NCBI RefSeq assembly: GCF_943192945.1
Contig: NZ_CALPCE010000005.1
Coordinates: 62,001-126,000 of the forward strand
DNA from: Anaerocaecibacter muris
GTDB lineage: Bacteria > Bacillota > Clostridia > Christensenellales > Pumilibacteraceae
Reading direction: 5' to 3'
Length of the DNA stretch: 64,000 nt
The translations under genes were made by a program, and so were the position numbers. How positions within the stretch are numbered: the first letter of the stretch is position 1; the number at the start of each line of letters is the position of its first letter. The notes below the pieces were generated by a model, which had not been told where the DNA came from, did not search any database, and saw only the letters and a program-made list of their open reading frames with translations. Shown piece by piece: positions 7,812 through 16,303 of the stretch.

Positions 7812-7901
7812 ACCGTTCGGGATTACTCGGAACGGTCAATCAATCAAAATAATCAGCGTTTTGAGTGTGAGTTAAATTCTGTTTAGCTCGCAATTTTTTT
7901 T
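7812..7901 (+). promoter_or_regulatory. Attenuator-type leader of the infC operon (L20-leader-like)
   Basis: The leader contains a first hairpin (ACCGTTC and GAACGGT, about 7812-7836). A second 11-bp hairpin (7866-7876 with 7882-7892, two G-U pairs, loop TTCTG) runs straight into eight T. The second is a complete intrinsic terminator upstream of infC. In Firmicutes this operon is known to be repressed by L20 binding to such a leader, so premature termination under excess L20 is the likely mechanism here. Confidence 0.65.
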
Positions 7902-7920
7902 ATTCAGGAGGACGCCTACT

Positions 7921-8439
7921 ATTTTTAAAGAGCTTATAACAAACGACGGGATTTCAGATAACCTCGACGTAAGAGTTAAAGATGAAACAGGTGCGATGCT
8001 TGGTATCATGCGCGCAAGTCAGGCAAAAAGTCTTGCCGACGAACGCAGACTCGACCTTGTTATGATTACTCCCAATGCGCAACCGCCCGTATGCCAAATA
8101 ATGGATTACGGCAAGTATCGGTTCGATACGGCAAAAAAGGCAAAGGACGCGCAAAAGAACCAGAAAAAGGCGGACATAAAGGAAATACGCTTGTCTATTA
8201 CGATAGACACGGGCGACATAAATACCAAATCCAAACAAGCGAGAAAATTCTTGACGGACGGGGATAAAGTAAAAGTGTCGATACGTATGCGCGGCAGACA
8301 AATGGCTCGGCCGCAAATGGGCGTGGACATCATGTATTCCTTTTTTGAAACCGTTAAAGACATTGCGACAATCGAACGCAAACCCGCGGTTGACGGCAGA
8401 AGCATTATCATGAATCTTGTGCCGATTAATGCAAAATAA
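7921..8439 (+). CDS. infC: Translation initiation factor IF-3, ATT start codon
   Basis: The 172-residue protein fits IF-3: the N-terminal domain with LDVRVKDETGAMLGIM and APN-like PNAQPPVCQIMDYGKYRFD, a Lys-rich linker, and the C-terminal domain from about residue 85 with KEIRLSITID and VSIRMRGRQM. IF-3 binds the 30S subunit and checks start codons. The first in-frame ATG (7996) would remove a conserved 25-residue stretch. The true start is ATT at 7921, placed 9 nt after AGGAGG (7906-7911). An AUU start on infC is the classic basis of IF-3 autoregulation. Confidence 0.93.
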   Translation: MFKELITNDGISDNLDVRVKDETGAMLGIMRASQAKSLADERRLDLVMITPNAQPPVCQIMDYGKYRFDTAKKAKDAQKNQKKADIKEIRLSITIDTGDINTKSKQARKFLTDGDKVKVSIRMRGRQMARPQMGVDIMYSFFETVKDIATIERKPAVDGRSIIMNLVPINAK

Positions 8440-8468
8440 GTAAATAAATTTTTTCGGAGGACAATATT

Positions 8469-8666
8469 ATGCCTAAAATGAAAAGCCACAGCGGCGCGAA
8501 AAAGCGTTTTCGCGTAACCGCCAACGGCAGAGTGAAACGTGCGCAACAGGGTAAAAACCACATTCTCAACAAAAAACCGAGAAAGCGCATTATGAGATTG
8601 CGTCAGGGCGCGTATCTCAAATCGACCAAGCAAGAAAAAACTATACGCAATATGGCGCAGAAGTAA
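8469..8666 (+). CDS. rpmI: 50S ribosomal protein L35
   Basis: A 65-residue, very basic protein with the L35 signature: [14 protein letters not shown] at the start, then [24 protein letters not shown]. It lies 29 bp after infC behind a TCGGAGGA ribosome site, in the conserved infC-rpmI-rplT order. Confidence 0.97.
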   Translation: MPKMKSHSGAKKRFRVTANGRVKRAQQGKNHILNKKPRKRIMRLRQGAYLKSTKQEKTIRNMAQK

Positions 8667-8678
8667 CGGGAGGCTATT

Positions 8679-9035
8679 ATGAGAATTAAAAGAGCAGTAA
8701 ACGCAGTTAAAAAGCGCAGAAAGATTTTTAAACTTTCCAAGGGATATTTCGGATCCAAATCGCGTTCGTACCGCATTGCGCGTCAAGCGGTTATGAAATC
8801 GCAGATGTACGCATATATCGGCAGACGCCTCAAAAAGCGCGATTTCCGTTCGTTGTGGATTACTCGTATCAACGCCGCGGCGCGCATCAACGGGCTGTCA
8901 TATTCCAAGTTTATGCACGGGCTCAAAGCGTCCGGCATTAACCTCAACCGCAAAGTTCTTGCGGAATTGGCGGTAAACGACGCAGAGGCGTTTAAGGCGC
9001 TCGCGCAGACCGCCGCAAAAGCAGTCGGCAAATAA
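8679..9035 (+). CDS. rplT: 50S ribosomal protein L20
   Basis: The 118-residue protein opens with [16 protein letters not shown] and contains [17 protein letters not shown] and the [16 protein letters not shown] segment of L20. L20 is needed early in 50S assembly and is the known repressor of this operon in Firmicutes. It lies 12 bp after rpmI and is followed at once by a terminator. Confidence 0.97.
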   Translation: MRIKRAVNAVKKRRKIFKLSKGYFGSKSRSYRIARQAVMKSQMYAYIGRRLKKRDFRSLWITRINAAARINGLSYSKFMHGLKASGINLNRKVLAELAVNDAEAFKALAQTAAKAVGK

Positions 9036-9041
9036 AAAATC

Positions 9042-9072
9042 AAGAGCGCAATTCGTTTTGCGCTCTTTTTGT
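9042..9072 (+). terminator. Terminator of the infC operon
   Basis: A 10-bp stem, AAGAGCGCAA (9042-9051) and TTGCGCTCTT (9058-9067), followed by a T run. Confidence 0.85.
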
Positions 9073-9086
9073 TTTTGGGAGCGATA

Positions 9087-9827
9087 ATGGAAGTAATTAC
9101 CTCGACGGACAATAAAACGGTTAAGCGTATATGCAAGCTGAAACAAAAAAAATACCGTGACGAGTATGGCGAATTTTTTGTGGAAGGCTTTAAAAACGTG
9201 CTCGACAGTTGTGCCGCGCGCCCCGATCTTGTGCGTTTTGTCGCGTTGAGCGAAACTGCGTATAAATCGCGCGGCGATAGCTTTACCGATTACGATATTA
9301 CCGTGTTTTCAGACGGCGTGTTTGAAAAATTAACGGAAACGGACAGCAGTCAAGGCGTTATGTCCGTACACCGCATACCGAAATCGCAATTCCCGAACGG
9401 CGAACGGTGCATATTGCTCGACAGAGTGCGCGACCCCGGTAACGTCGGCACAATATTGCGCACGGCTGTCGCGTGCGGTTACGACATTGTCCTTAACAAC
9501 TGCGCGGACATGTATTCGCCCAAAGTGATAAGAAGCGCTATGTCGGCAGCGGTCAAGTGTCGCGCGGGCATAGATATTCCGCCGAGCGAGCTTAAAGCGG
9601 CAGGATATAAACTGATAGTTGCGGACATGCGCGGGCAAAACGTGTTCGAGTCCAAGCGCGCCGGCAAATATTGCATCGTCGTCGGCAACGAGGCGAGCGG
9701 CGTAGACGGGCAAATTATCGCAATGGCGGACGGGCTTATGGCTTTGCCGCAAAACAATATGGAGTCGCTTAACGCGGCGGTTGCGGCAAGCGTAATGATG
9801 TTCGCAATGCGGTATGCCGTAAAATAA
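9087..9827 (+). CDS. SpoU-family (TrmH) RNA 2'-O-methyltransferase
   Basis: The 246-residue product has an N-terminal substrate-binding domain (FFVEGFKNV) and a SPOUT domain with the three SpoU motifs: RDPGNVGTILRTAVACG, IVVGNEASGV and LPQNNMESLNAAVAAS. It transfers a methyl group from S-adenosylmethionine to a ribose 2'-OH in rRNA or tRNA. It belongs to the RlmB/TsnR-like branch often found beside rplT; the exact target is not decidable. The start is ATG 9087 after GGGAGC. The yebC promoter begins at its stop codon. Confidence 0.88.
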   Translation: MEVITSTDNKTVKRICKLKQKKYRDEYGEFFVEGFKNVLDSCAARPDLVRFVALSETAYKSRGDSFTDYDITVFSDGVFEKLTETDSSQGVMSVHRIPKSQFPNGERCILLDRVRDPGNVGTILRTAVACGYDIVLNNCADMYSPKVIRSAMSAAVKCRAGIDIPPSELKAAGYKLIVADMRGQNVFESKRAGKYCIVVGNEASGVDGQIIAMADGLMALPQNNMESLNAAVAASVMMFAMRYAVK

Positions 9828-9857
9828 TTGACAAGCAACGGCGGCGTATTGTATAAT
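9828..9857 (+). promoter_or_regulatory. Promoter of yebC
   Basis: Consensus TTGACA (9828-9833) and TATAAT (9852-9857) with an 18-bp spacer, directly after the methyltransferase stop codon. Confidence 0.8.
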
Positions 9858-9926
9858 ACCGATAAATACGCGTATTGCGATATTGTATATAACACAGTAA
9901 TTTAATAATAATTTGGAGAAATTTAT

Positions 9927-10673
9927 ATGTCGGGACACAGCAAATGGGCAACTATTAAACGTCAAAAGGGCAAAACGGACGCGGCGCGCGCCAACGTGTT
10001 TACCAAAATAGGCAGAGAGCTTGCGGTAGCGGTTAAGAGCGGCGGACCCGATCCAAATAACAATCCGCGCTTGCGCGACGTTATAGCCAAAGCTCGCGCG
10101 GCGAATATGCCCAACGACAATATTACCCGTTCCATAAAAAAGGCGAGCGGTGAGGAAAGCAACGTAGTTTACGACGCTATTACTTACGAGGGTTACGGCA
10201 ACGGCGGCGTGGCTGTTATCGTCGAAACGCTTACCGACAACAAGAACCGCACTGCGGCGGCTGTTCGGCATATATTCGACAAGTGCGGCGGATCGCTCGG
10301 CACGACTAATTGCGTTTCGTACATGTTTGAATCCAAGGGAGTTGTCACTATCGCAAAACAGCAGGGCGACGACGACGAGGAAATTATGATGCTTGCGCTC
10401 GAAATGGGCGCGGACGATTTTGACAGTTCGGAAACCGAATACTATATTTCCGCCGCGCCGAGTGCGCTCGCGGTTGTGCGCGACGGGCTTGAAAAAGCGG
10501 GGCGTACTATAATTTCGTCGGAAGTTCAACAGGTTCCCGCATCTACCGTCGATGTGGACGCGGACACGGAAGCGAAAATTCGGCGTATGCTCGACATGTT
10601 CGACGAGGACGACGACGTTCAAAACGTTTATCACAACGCAAATCTTCCGGAAGACGACGATGACGAAGAGTAA
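9927..10673 (+). CDS. yebC: YebC/PmpR family regulatory protein
   Basis: The 248-residue protein begins with the invariant MSGHSKWATIKRQKGKTDAARAN-type segment and carries GGPDPNNNPRLRDVIAKARAANMPND and the GYGNGGVAV motif. Family members act as transcription regulators or, as shown more recently for the family, as translation factors relieving ribosome stalling. The C-terminus ends in an acidic EDDDDEE run. A TTTGGAG ribosome site precedes the ATG. lysA begins 14 nt before the yebC stop, implying coupled translation. Confidence 0.93.
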   Translation: MSGHSKWATIKRQKGKTDAARANVFTKIGRELAVAVKSGGPDPNNNPRLRDVIAKARAANMPNDNITRSIKKASGEESNVVYDAITYEGYGNGGVAVIVETLTDNKNRTAAAVRHIFDKCGGSLGTTNCVSYMFESKGVVTIAKQQGDDDEEIMMLALEMGADDFDSSETEYYISAAPSALAVVRDGLEKAGRTIISSEVQQVPASTVDVDADTEAKIRRMLDMFDEDDDVQNVYHNANLPEDDDDEE

Positions 10674-12000
10674 AACTCAATCCGAAAAAGCGCTTGCGCC
10701 GTTCGGAGATCTTACGATAAACCGCGGGCGTTTGGTCGTCGGCGGGTGTTTTGCGAGCGAGCTTGCCGAAAAATACGGCACGCCTTTATACGTTTTCGAT
10801 GTGAACCGCGCAAAAAATACGGCGGCGGCATACGTGGACGTGTTGCGGCGCGAGTATCCCGATTTTACGGTATGCTATGCTTCCAAGGCGTTCTGTTGCG
10901 CGGGGATATATTCTATCCTCGCTCCGCTCGGTTTGGGCGCGGACGTCGTATCGGGCGGAGAATTGTATACGGCTATCAAAGGCGGCATGGATCCCGCCAA
11001 AATATATTTTCACGGCAATAACAAGACAGAAAGCGAAATCGCATACGCGATTGAAAGCGGCGTTGAGTGTTTTGTTGTCGATTCGGAACACGAATTGACG
11101 CTAATTTCAAAGCATGCCGAAAAGCCGCAAAACGTAATCGTGCGCGTAAATCCGGGTGTGGAAGCGCACACGCATAAGTTTATTCAGACCACCACGCCCG
11201 ACAGTAAGTTCGGATTTTCCATTGCCGACGGAACAGCCGAGCAAATTATTCTCTCGATTAAAAACTACGATAATATATCGTTTAAAGGCATTGCGTGTCA
11301 CATAGGATCGCAGATATTCGAGCCGCAGTCCTTTGAGATAGCGATCGACAAAATGACCGATTTTATAGTCAAGCTCAACTCGCTCGGTATCGAAGTGGAG
11401 CGGCTTGATCTCGGCGGCGGATTCGGCATACACTACATAGAGCAGGACAAGCCTTTAACGCCCGAACAGTACATGACAAATTCGGCGCGCTATCTAAAAT
11501 CTGCTGTTAATTCTCGCGGCATAAAACCGCCGCGGCTGATCGTGGAACCGGGGCGATCGATTGTGGGCGAGGCGGGTATTACGCTTTACACGGTCGGCGC
11601 GATAAAGACGATAAAAGATATAAAGACTTATGCGGCTGTGGACGGCGGTATGTTCGACAACCCGCGCGTGTCGTTGTACGACGCGCAGTATCGCGCCGTA
11701 GTCGCGGACAAGGCTGACGCGCCTTGCGATTGCGAATACTCGATAGCGGGCAAATGTTGCGAAAGCGGCGACATACTTATTGACGGAATTAAACTTCCCA
11801 AACTGCATACGGGCGACGTGATAGCCGTGCTATCGACGGGCGCGTATCATTATTCCATGGCGTCCAACTATAACAGAAACGCAGTGCCGCCCGTTGTGGC
11901 GGTTGCGGACGGAAAATCCGCATACATGGTAAAACCGCAAACCTATGAAGACATGACGCGCAACGACGTAATACACGTGTTTTCGGAGGACGGTATTTAA
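10660..12000 (+). CDS. lysA: Diaminopimelate decarboxylase
   Basis: The 446-residue PLP enzyme of the alanine racemase-fold type converts meso-diaminopimelate to lysine. Visible motifs are CYASKAF (the lysine that binds PLP), HIGSQI, LDLGGGFGI, EPGRSIVGEAG, CCESGDIL and GAYHYSMASNYN. The start is ATG 10660; a longer frame to 10552 would lie inside yebC and shows no family sequence. It overlaps yebC by 14 nt and its TAA shares one base with the next ATG, so yebC, lysA and the protease form one transcript. Confidence 0.95.
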   Translation: MTKSKTQSEKALAPFGDLTINRGRLVVGGCFASELAEKYGTPLYVFDVNRAKNTAAAYVDVLRREYPDFTVCYASKAFCCAGIYSILAPLGLGADVVSGGELYTAIKGGMDPAKIYFHGNNKTESEIAYAIESGVECFVVDSEHELTLISKHAEKPQNVIVRVNPGVEAHTHKFIQTTTPDSKFGFSIADGTAEQIILSIKNYDNISFKGIACHIGSQIFEPQSFEIAIDKMTDFIVKLNSLGIEVERLDLGGGFGIHYIEQDKPLTPEQYMTNSARYLKSAVNSRGIKPPRLIVEPGRSIVGEAGITLYTVGAIKTIKDIKTYAAVDGGMFDNPRVSLYDAQYRAVVADKADAPCDCEYSIAGKCCESGDILIDGIKLPKLHTGDVIAVLSTGAYHYSMASNYNRNAVPPVVAVADGKSAYMVKPQTYEDMTRNDVIHVFSEDGI

Positions 12001-12752
12001 TGATTTTTGCTACAAGATACGCCGACAGTGCGGTCGATTATCTTATATATTTGATATTTACGCTCGTTGCGGTTTGCATTGCGCTTGTTTTGCATGAGGT
12101 CGCACACGGGCTTGTTGCAAAGTGGAACGGAGATTACACCGCAAAATATTCGGGCAGATTGTCGCTCAATCCGTTAAAACATTTCGACTTAATAGGGTTT
12201 ATAATGATGATGCTTGTCGGGTTCGGATATGCAAAGCCCGTTCCCGTCAATCCCAATAATTTCAAGCATTACCGCAGGGGGCTTATAACGGTCGCAATCG
12301 CGGGCGTTATAATGAACTTGATTTTGGCGTTTGTGTCGGTCATGCTGTGGTGCTTGATGTGGTACGCGTACAAAAGCGCGACGTTCGGGGCTGCGAGCGT
12401 CGGCGTTATAAATTTGTGTTTGTACCTTATGAACTTTTTTGCTATATTCACGTCGATCAATTTATCGCTTGTGTTTTTTAATATTCTGCCTATTTTTCCG
12501 CTCGACGGATTTCGCGTCGTGGAAGCGCTAACTCGCCGCGGCAACAGGTTTTGCGCGTTTATGCGCACCAACGGTCAGTATATACTTTGGGGCTTGGTGG
12601 GATTGAGCTTTATAGTTTCCATGGCGTATGACTATGTTGCATTGCCGTATTGGTTTGAATACTTTGACGTTTTGGGCACGTATTTAAGGTTTTTCGTAGG
12701 CAAGGTGTCGTATGTGTTCCAAAAATTCTGGTGGTTGATGATACCTAATTGA
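12000..12752 (+). CDS. Site-2 protease family (M50) membrane zinc metalloprotease
   Basis: A 250-residue integral membrane protein with the zinc motif H32-E33-V-A-H36 in the first helix and the NILPIFPLDGFRV motif (aspartate ligand) in a later helix, with an AKPVPVNPNNF loop between. It matches the short bacterial S2P-like family, which cleaves substrates within the membrane; no substrate is predictable. It starts at the overlap TAATG with lysA. scpA follows 17 bp downstream, an arrangement common in Firmicutes. Confidence 0.88.
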   Translation: MIFATRYADSAVDYLIYLIFTLVAVCIALVLHEVAHGLVAKWNGDYTAKYSGRLSLNPLKHFDLIGFIMMMLVGFGYAKPVPVNPNNFKHYRRGLITVAIAGVIMNLILAFVSVMLWCLMWYAYKSATFGAASVGVINLCLYLMNFFAIFTSINLSLVFFNILPIFPLDGFRVVEALTRRGNRFCAFMRTNGQYILWGLVGLSFIVSMAYDYVALPYWFEYFDVLGTYLRFFVGKVSYVFQKFWWLMIPN

Positions 12753-12769
12753 GCGCGGTACGGTGATTT

Positions 12770-13570
12770 ATGGAACGTGAAGTTTTATCCGAACAGTTCG
12801 CGGAACAGACCGCGGAGGAGCAATACAGCAAAAGTTATCACGTGGTTTTGTCCAATTACGACGGACCGCTCGATTTGCTGTTGGATTTGGTCAAGCGCGA
12901 AAAGATAAATATCGAGGATATTTTTATTTCCAACATTACCGAACAGTACTTGACGGCGATGGAACAGCTTGACGAATTGGATATGGAACAAGCCTCGGAA
13001 TTTATAGTCATGGCGGCGACGCTGTTGGAAATCAAATCGAGAAGGCTGTTACCCAAGCCCGAAGAACCTGTCGTCGCGCAAGAGGACGATCCCGAAACCG
13101 AGCTGATTAACCGCTTGGAGGAATACAAGCTGTACAAGGAAGCGGCGGAAAAAATGCGCGAACAGGAAGTGTTAAACATGCACTACCGCGCGCCCGACGA
13201 GTCGGTCGGTCAGCCTCGGCTTGTGTTAAAAGACATGACCACCAACGGGCTTATGAACGCGCTTAAAAAGATGTTCGACAAGCTCGGCGAGCGGCAACAG
13301 CTTATACGCGTCAAAAAGATAGACCGTGATCCGTTTACGGTCGAGCAAAAAAAGGAGTTTATAAAGCACCGATTTACTTTGGTGGAATCGTGCACGTTCG
13401 ACGAACTGTTTGACGAGGATTATACGATAGGCGAAGTGGTTACGACGTTTTCCGCATTGTTGGACCTTGTCAAAGATCAGGAAGTGGGCGTTAAACAAGA
13501 GGGAATTTTCGATACTATTACCATTACAAAGAGGAGTAACGACAGTGATGCTGGAAATAGAGAAGATTGA
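12770..13570 (+). CDS. scpA: Segregation and condensation protein A (kleisin)
   Basis: The 266-residue kleisin has the N-terminal SMC-binding segment YDGPLDLLLDLVKREKINIEDI, the EFIVMAATLLEIKSRRLLP helix, an acidic linker and a C-terminal winged-helix region (LFDEDYTIGEVVTTFSALLDLV). ScpA bridges SMC heads with ScpB to form condensin. It overlaps scpB by 23-26 nt. The C-terminal SNDSDAGNRED tail is probably dictated by the overlap. Confidence 0.95.
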   Translation: MEREVLSEQFAEQTAEEQYSKSYHVVLSNYDGPLDLLLDLVKREKINIEDIFISNITEQYLTAMEQLDELDMEQASEFIVMAATLLEIKSRRLLPKPEEPVVAQEDDPETELINRLEEYKLYKEAAEKMREQEVLNMHYRAPDESVGQPRLVLKDMTTNGLMNALKKMFDKLGERQQLIRVKKIDRDPFTVEQKKEFIKHRFTLVESCTFDELFDEDYTIGEVVTTFSALLDLVKDQEVGVKQEGIFDTITITKRSNDSDAGNRED

Positions 13571-14216
13571 TAACGTGCTGGAAGCGTTATTGTTTGTATC
13601 GGGCGACGGACTTAAAGTGACCGATATTTGCGACCTTTTGGAACTGCAAAAGAGCGAGGTGACAAGCTCTGTAAAACGTTTGCAAAAAAAATACGGCGGT
13701 AAGTCGGGTATTCATTTGATTTCGTACAACGGCAAAATACAGCTCGCGTCCAACCCCGATTACTCCGATACTTTGTCGTGCGTTCTTAATCCTATCAAGG
13801 AAAAGGCGTTGTCTAATCCCGCAATGGAAACGCTGTCTATAATAGCGTACCGTCAGCCCGTAACTCGCCTCGATATAGAGCATATTCGCGGCGTAAATTG
13901 CGATTACGCGTTGCAAGCGTTGCTTAAAAACAACCTTATTGAAATTACGGGCAGAAAAGATGCGCTCGGCAAGCCGTTGCTTTTCGGCACGACAGAAACG
14001 TTTTTAAAGCGGTTCGGAATAGAGGACGTTTCGGAATTACCCGACAGGGAGGGATTGCTCGAAAAAATACGCATGATTGAGGAGAGCGCGCCCGAACCGA
14101 CGGAGGAAGAACTTTACAACTTTGCCAAACAGGAAGAAAACCCCGACTTTTTGGAGGGCGAGGACGTCGAACTAATCGGCGCGGACGAAGCGGCGAGCGC
14201 GACCGACGAGGAATAA
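13548..14216 (+). CDS. scpB: Segregation and condensation protein B
   Basis: The 222-residue protein has two winged helices, with LEALLFVSGDGLKVTDICD at the start and AMETLSIIAYRQPVTRLDIEHIRGV in the middle. It is the condensin partner of ScpA. The C-terminal 45 residues form an acidic, disordered-looking tail. The GTG at 13545, directly before the ATG at 13548, has slightly better spacing to GAGGAG (13531-13536), so the start may be one codon earlier. The start lies within scpA. Confidence 0.95.
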   Translation: MLEIEKIDNVLEALLFVSGDGLKVTDICDLLELQKSEVTSSVKRLQKKYGGKSGIHLISYNGKIQLASNPDYSDTLSCVLNPIKEKALSNPAMETLSIIAYRQPVTRLDIEHIRGVNCDYALQALLKNNLIEITGRKDALGKPLLFGTTETFLKRFGIEDVSELPDREGLLEKIRMIEESAPEPTEEELYNFAKQEENPDFLEGEDVELIGADEAASATDEE

Positions 14217-14300
14217 ATTTCATAGCGAAAGCGGATTTCGCAATACCTTAAACCTTTATATATATTAAATATTTATCGGATAACGGCAAACACTATTTAT

Positions 14301-14909
14301 ATGATATATTTAGCGCTTGCCGTTTTCGGTTTGCATTTTATTTCGCTACCGATAATATTTGGCGCGACGGTGTACGCGGACAGCGATCGAAATGTCGGAA
14401 AGATAAAGGTCGCGTTGTTCGGCATACCGATTTATGTCAAGCGGATAGACATAGGTCGGGTGTTGGAAAAATTGACCGATAAAAACGGCGAACATAACGA
14501 AATTGACAAAGACGGGCAAGAATTGGAAAAGACGGACAAATCGCAAAAAAAGTCGGGTAGGTTTAAGTTGTTTTTGATAGACTGCGCAAGGCGCATAGCT
14601 ATGCGCGTGCGAGTGCGCAAGGCGGAACTCGACGCGATTGTGGGCACGGGCGACGCGGCGGTAAGTGCGACTGTAGTGGGCGTTATGCGGATAATGTACG
14701 CGCAGGCTTGCGCGTTTTTCGGATTTGACGGCGGGAGCGTGACCATTTTGCCCGAATACGATTCGGAGCGTATATATTTCGACTTTTTCGGCATATTTTC
14801 ACTGTGTTTTGCAGATATTATAGTTGCCGTTTGCGCAACGGCGATAAACAGACTGTTGCGCGGAACGGGAAAAAGGAGCGATAAGTATGCGAACACTGTT
14901 GCCGAGTGA
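14301..14909 (+). CDS. DUF2953-like membrane-associated protein (YtfI-like)
   Basis: The 202-residue protein has an N-terminal hydrophobic segment (residues 1-24), a soluble domain containing KVALFGIPIYVKRI, a Lys/Glu-rich spacer at about 58-85, and a C-terminal membrane-associated helix (CFADIIVAVCATAINRLL). Size, layout and its place directly before ytfJ match the YtfI/DUF2953 protein that accompanies YtfJ in spore-formers. The role is unknown. Its end overlaps the ytfJ start by 23 nt. Confidence 0.6.
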   Translation: MIYLALAVFGLHFISLPIIFGATVYADSDRNVGKIKVALFGIPIYVKRIDIGRVLEKLTDKNGEHNEIDKDGQELEKTDKSQKKSGRFKLFLIDCARRIAMRVRVRKAELDAIVGTGDAAVSATVVGVMRIMYAQACAFFGFDGGSVTILPEYDSERIYFDFFGIFSLCFADIIVAVCATAINRLLRGTGKRSDKYANTVAE

Positions 14910-15270
14910 ACACACGGAACACCCGATAGAACGAATAATGGACAGCGCGTTCGGAAAAATGCGCACATTGACCGATGCGGATATTATAGTCGGTAATCCC
15001 ATAATCATGCCTGACGGTACGACAGTCGTGCCTATCAGCAAGATAAGCATAGGCATTGTTACGGGCGGCGGCGAGTACAGCCAAAAACAGCAAAGCGAAT
15101 ATCCGTTTGCGGGCGCGAGCGGCGCGGGTATGAGCGTTTCGCCCGTGTGTTTTTTGGTGAGCGACGGCAAGTCCGTGCGCATGCTCAATGTGGGCAGTAA
15201 AAGCATGTTCGATAAGGTTGTGGAAACAGTCCCCGACGTCGTCGGCTCTATATTCGGGAAAAAGAAATGA
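14887..15270 (+). CDS. ytfJ: Sporulation protein YtfJ/GerW family
   Basis: The 127-residue protein has the GerW-family pattern: an N-terminal helix, then GNPIIMPDGTTVVPISKISIG, a Gly-rich GGGEYSQ segment, and GASGAGMSVSPVCFLV, ending in a Lys-rich tail. In Bacillus the family is made in the forespore and affects germination, so its presence supports a spore-forming lineage. AAAGGAG precedes the ATG. It shares ATGA with the downstream carboxypeptidase gene. Confidence 0.88.
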   Translation: MRTLLPSEHTEHPIERIMDSAFGKMRTLTDADIIVGNPIIMPDGTTVVPISKISIGIVTGGGEYSQKQQSEYPFAGASGAGMSVSPVCFLVSDGKSVRMLNVGSKSMFDKVVETVPDVVGSIFGKKK

Positions 15271-16106
15271 AAATCAAAAAGTATATGGCAATCGTTCTCG
15301 CGACGGTGTGCGCCGCGATTTGCTGTTCGTGCGGCAAGCCGATAAAGGCGGAAACCGCACCGAGCGCGGCGGGTACGGAAGTTTACAGCACCGCTACGTC
15401 CATGGCGCTTGTGGACGGCGACACCGGCGAGCTTATTTACAGTAAAAACTGCGACGCGCGCCGCGAGCCTGCAAGCACTACAAAAATATGCACGGCGATA
15501 ACCGTACTCGAAAACTATACGTTGCTCGATTTGCCCGTGCCTATTCCAGACGAAGCTATAGGCGTTGAGGGGTCGTCGTTGTATTTGCAAAAAGGTGAAA
15601 TGCTAACGGTGCGTGATCTTTTGTACGGACTTATGCTTCAATCGGGCAACGATTGCGCCGTTGCGCTCGCCGTGACGGTAGGCGGGAGCGTCGAGGGATT
15701 TGTCAAGCTGATGAACGAAACTGCCAATAAGGCGGGAGCGTCTAACACTAATTTTATGAACCCGCACGGCTTGCATCATGACGAACATTATACGACCGCG
15801 CGCGATCTGTGCGCTATTTCGTACTATGCCATGCGCAACGAAACTTTCCGCGAAATAGTATCTACGAAACGCCACCGCACGCCTTATCACAATCACGATT
15901 ACGATCGCAATTTCCCCAACAAAAACAAAATACTGTACAACTATGCGGGCGGAAACGGGATAAAGACGGGGTTCACCAAAAAATCGGGCAGATGTCTTGT
16001 GTCGTCCGCTACGCGCAACGAAAAAACTTATATTTGCACGGTGCTTAATTGCGGCGATATGTTTGAAGAGTGCATGCGGCTTATGGACTGCGCGTTTTCG
16101 CGGTAA
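15267..16106 (+). CDS. Serine-type D-Ala-D-Ala carboxypeptidase (S11), short form
   Basis: A 279-residue penicillin-binding protein of the DacF/PBP5 type, with S70-x-x-K73 (nucleophile), S126-G-N128 and K233-T-G235. It trims the terminal D-alanine of peptidoglycan stem peptides. The signal segment is followed by a Cys-rich CCSC (residues 19-22), so it may be a lipoprotein. It ends about 45 residues after KTG and lacks the C-terminal beta domain and membrane anchor of typical PBP5 proteins (about 380-400 aa). Being in one unit with ytfJ suggests a spore cortex or mother-cell role. Confidence 0.85.
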   Translation: MKIKKYMAIVLATVCAAICCSCGKPIKAETAPSAAGTEVYSTATSMALVDGDTGELIYSKNCDARREPASTTKICTAITVLENYTLLDLPVPIPDEAIGVEGSSLYLQKGEMLTVRDLLYGLMLQSGNDCAVALAVTVGGSVEGFVKLMNETANKAGASNTNFMNPHGLHHDEHYTTARDLCAISYYAMRNETFREIVSTKRHRTPYHNHDYDRNFPNKNKILYNYAGGNGIKTGFTKKSGRCLVSSATRNEKTYICTVLNCGDMFEECMRLMDCAFSR

Positions 16107-16131
16107 CTGCCTATAATTCGATAATTTATTA

Positions 16132-16158
16132 AGGCGATGTAAATAAACATCGCTTTTT
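16132..16158 (+). terminator. Terminator after the carboxypeptidase gene
   Basis: A 7-bp stem, GCGATGT (16134-16140) and ACATCGC (16147-16153), followed by TTTTT. Confidence 0.75.
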
Positions 16159-16208
16159 CAGTGCTTATTTTTCTCGACAAAACAAATTAAAAACGACTTT
16201 GATTTGCT

Positions 16209-16237
16209 TTGCATATTTTTTAATTATGTGCTATTAT
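16209..16237 (+). promoter_or_regulatory. Promoter of the M60 peptidase gene
   Basis: TTGCAT (16209-16214), 17 bp and TATTAT (16232-16237), with a TGTG stretch just upstream of the -10 element. It is followed by about 65 nt of leader. Confidence 0.55.
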
Positions 16238-16303
16238 ATTGTATGCCGTTTTGAATAGAATATCTTGATAGAGCGGCTACATCATAGGAAAGGAGTTTTC
16301 ATC

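Noticed and set aside
9330-10634. A 434-residue open frame on the - strand opposite the methyltransferase and yebC genes
   Set aside because: It lies antisense to two well-supported genes, has no ribosome site, and its sequence (rich in Arg, His, Val, Asn) is what the reverse of GC-biased coding DNA yields.
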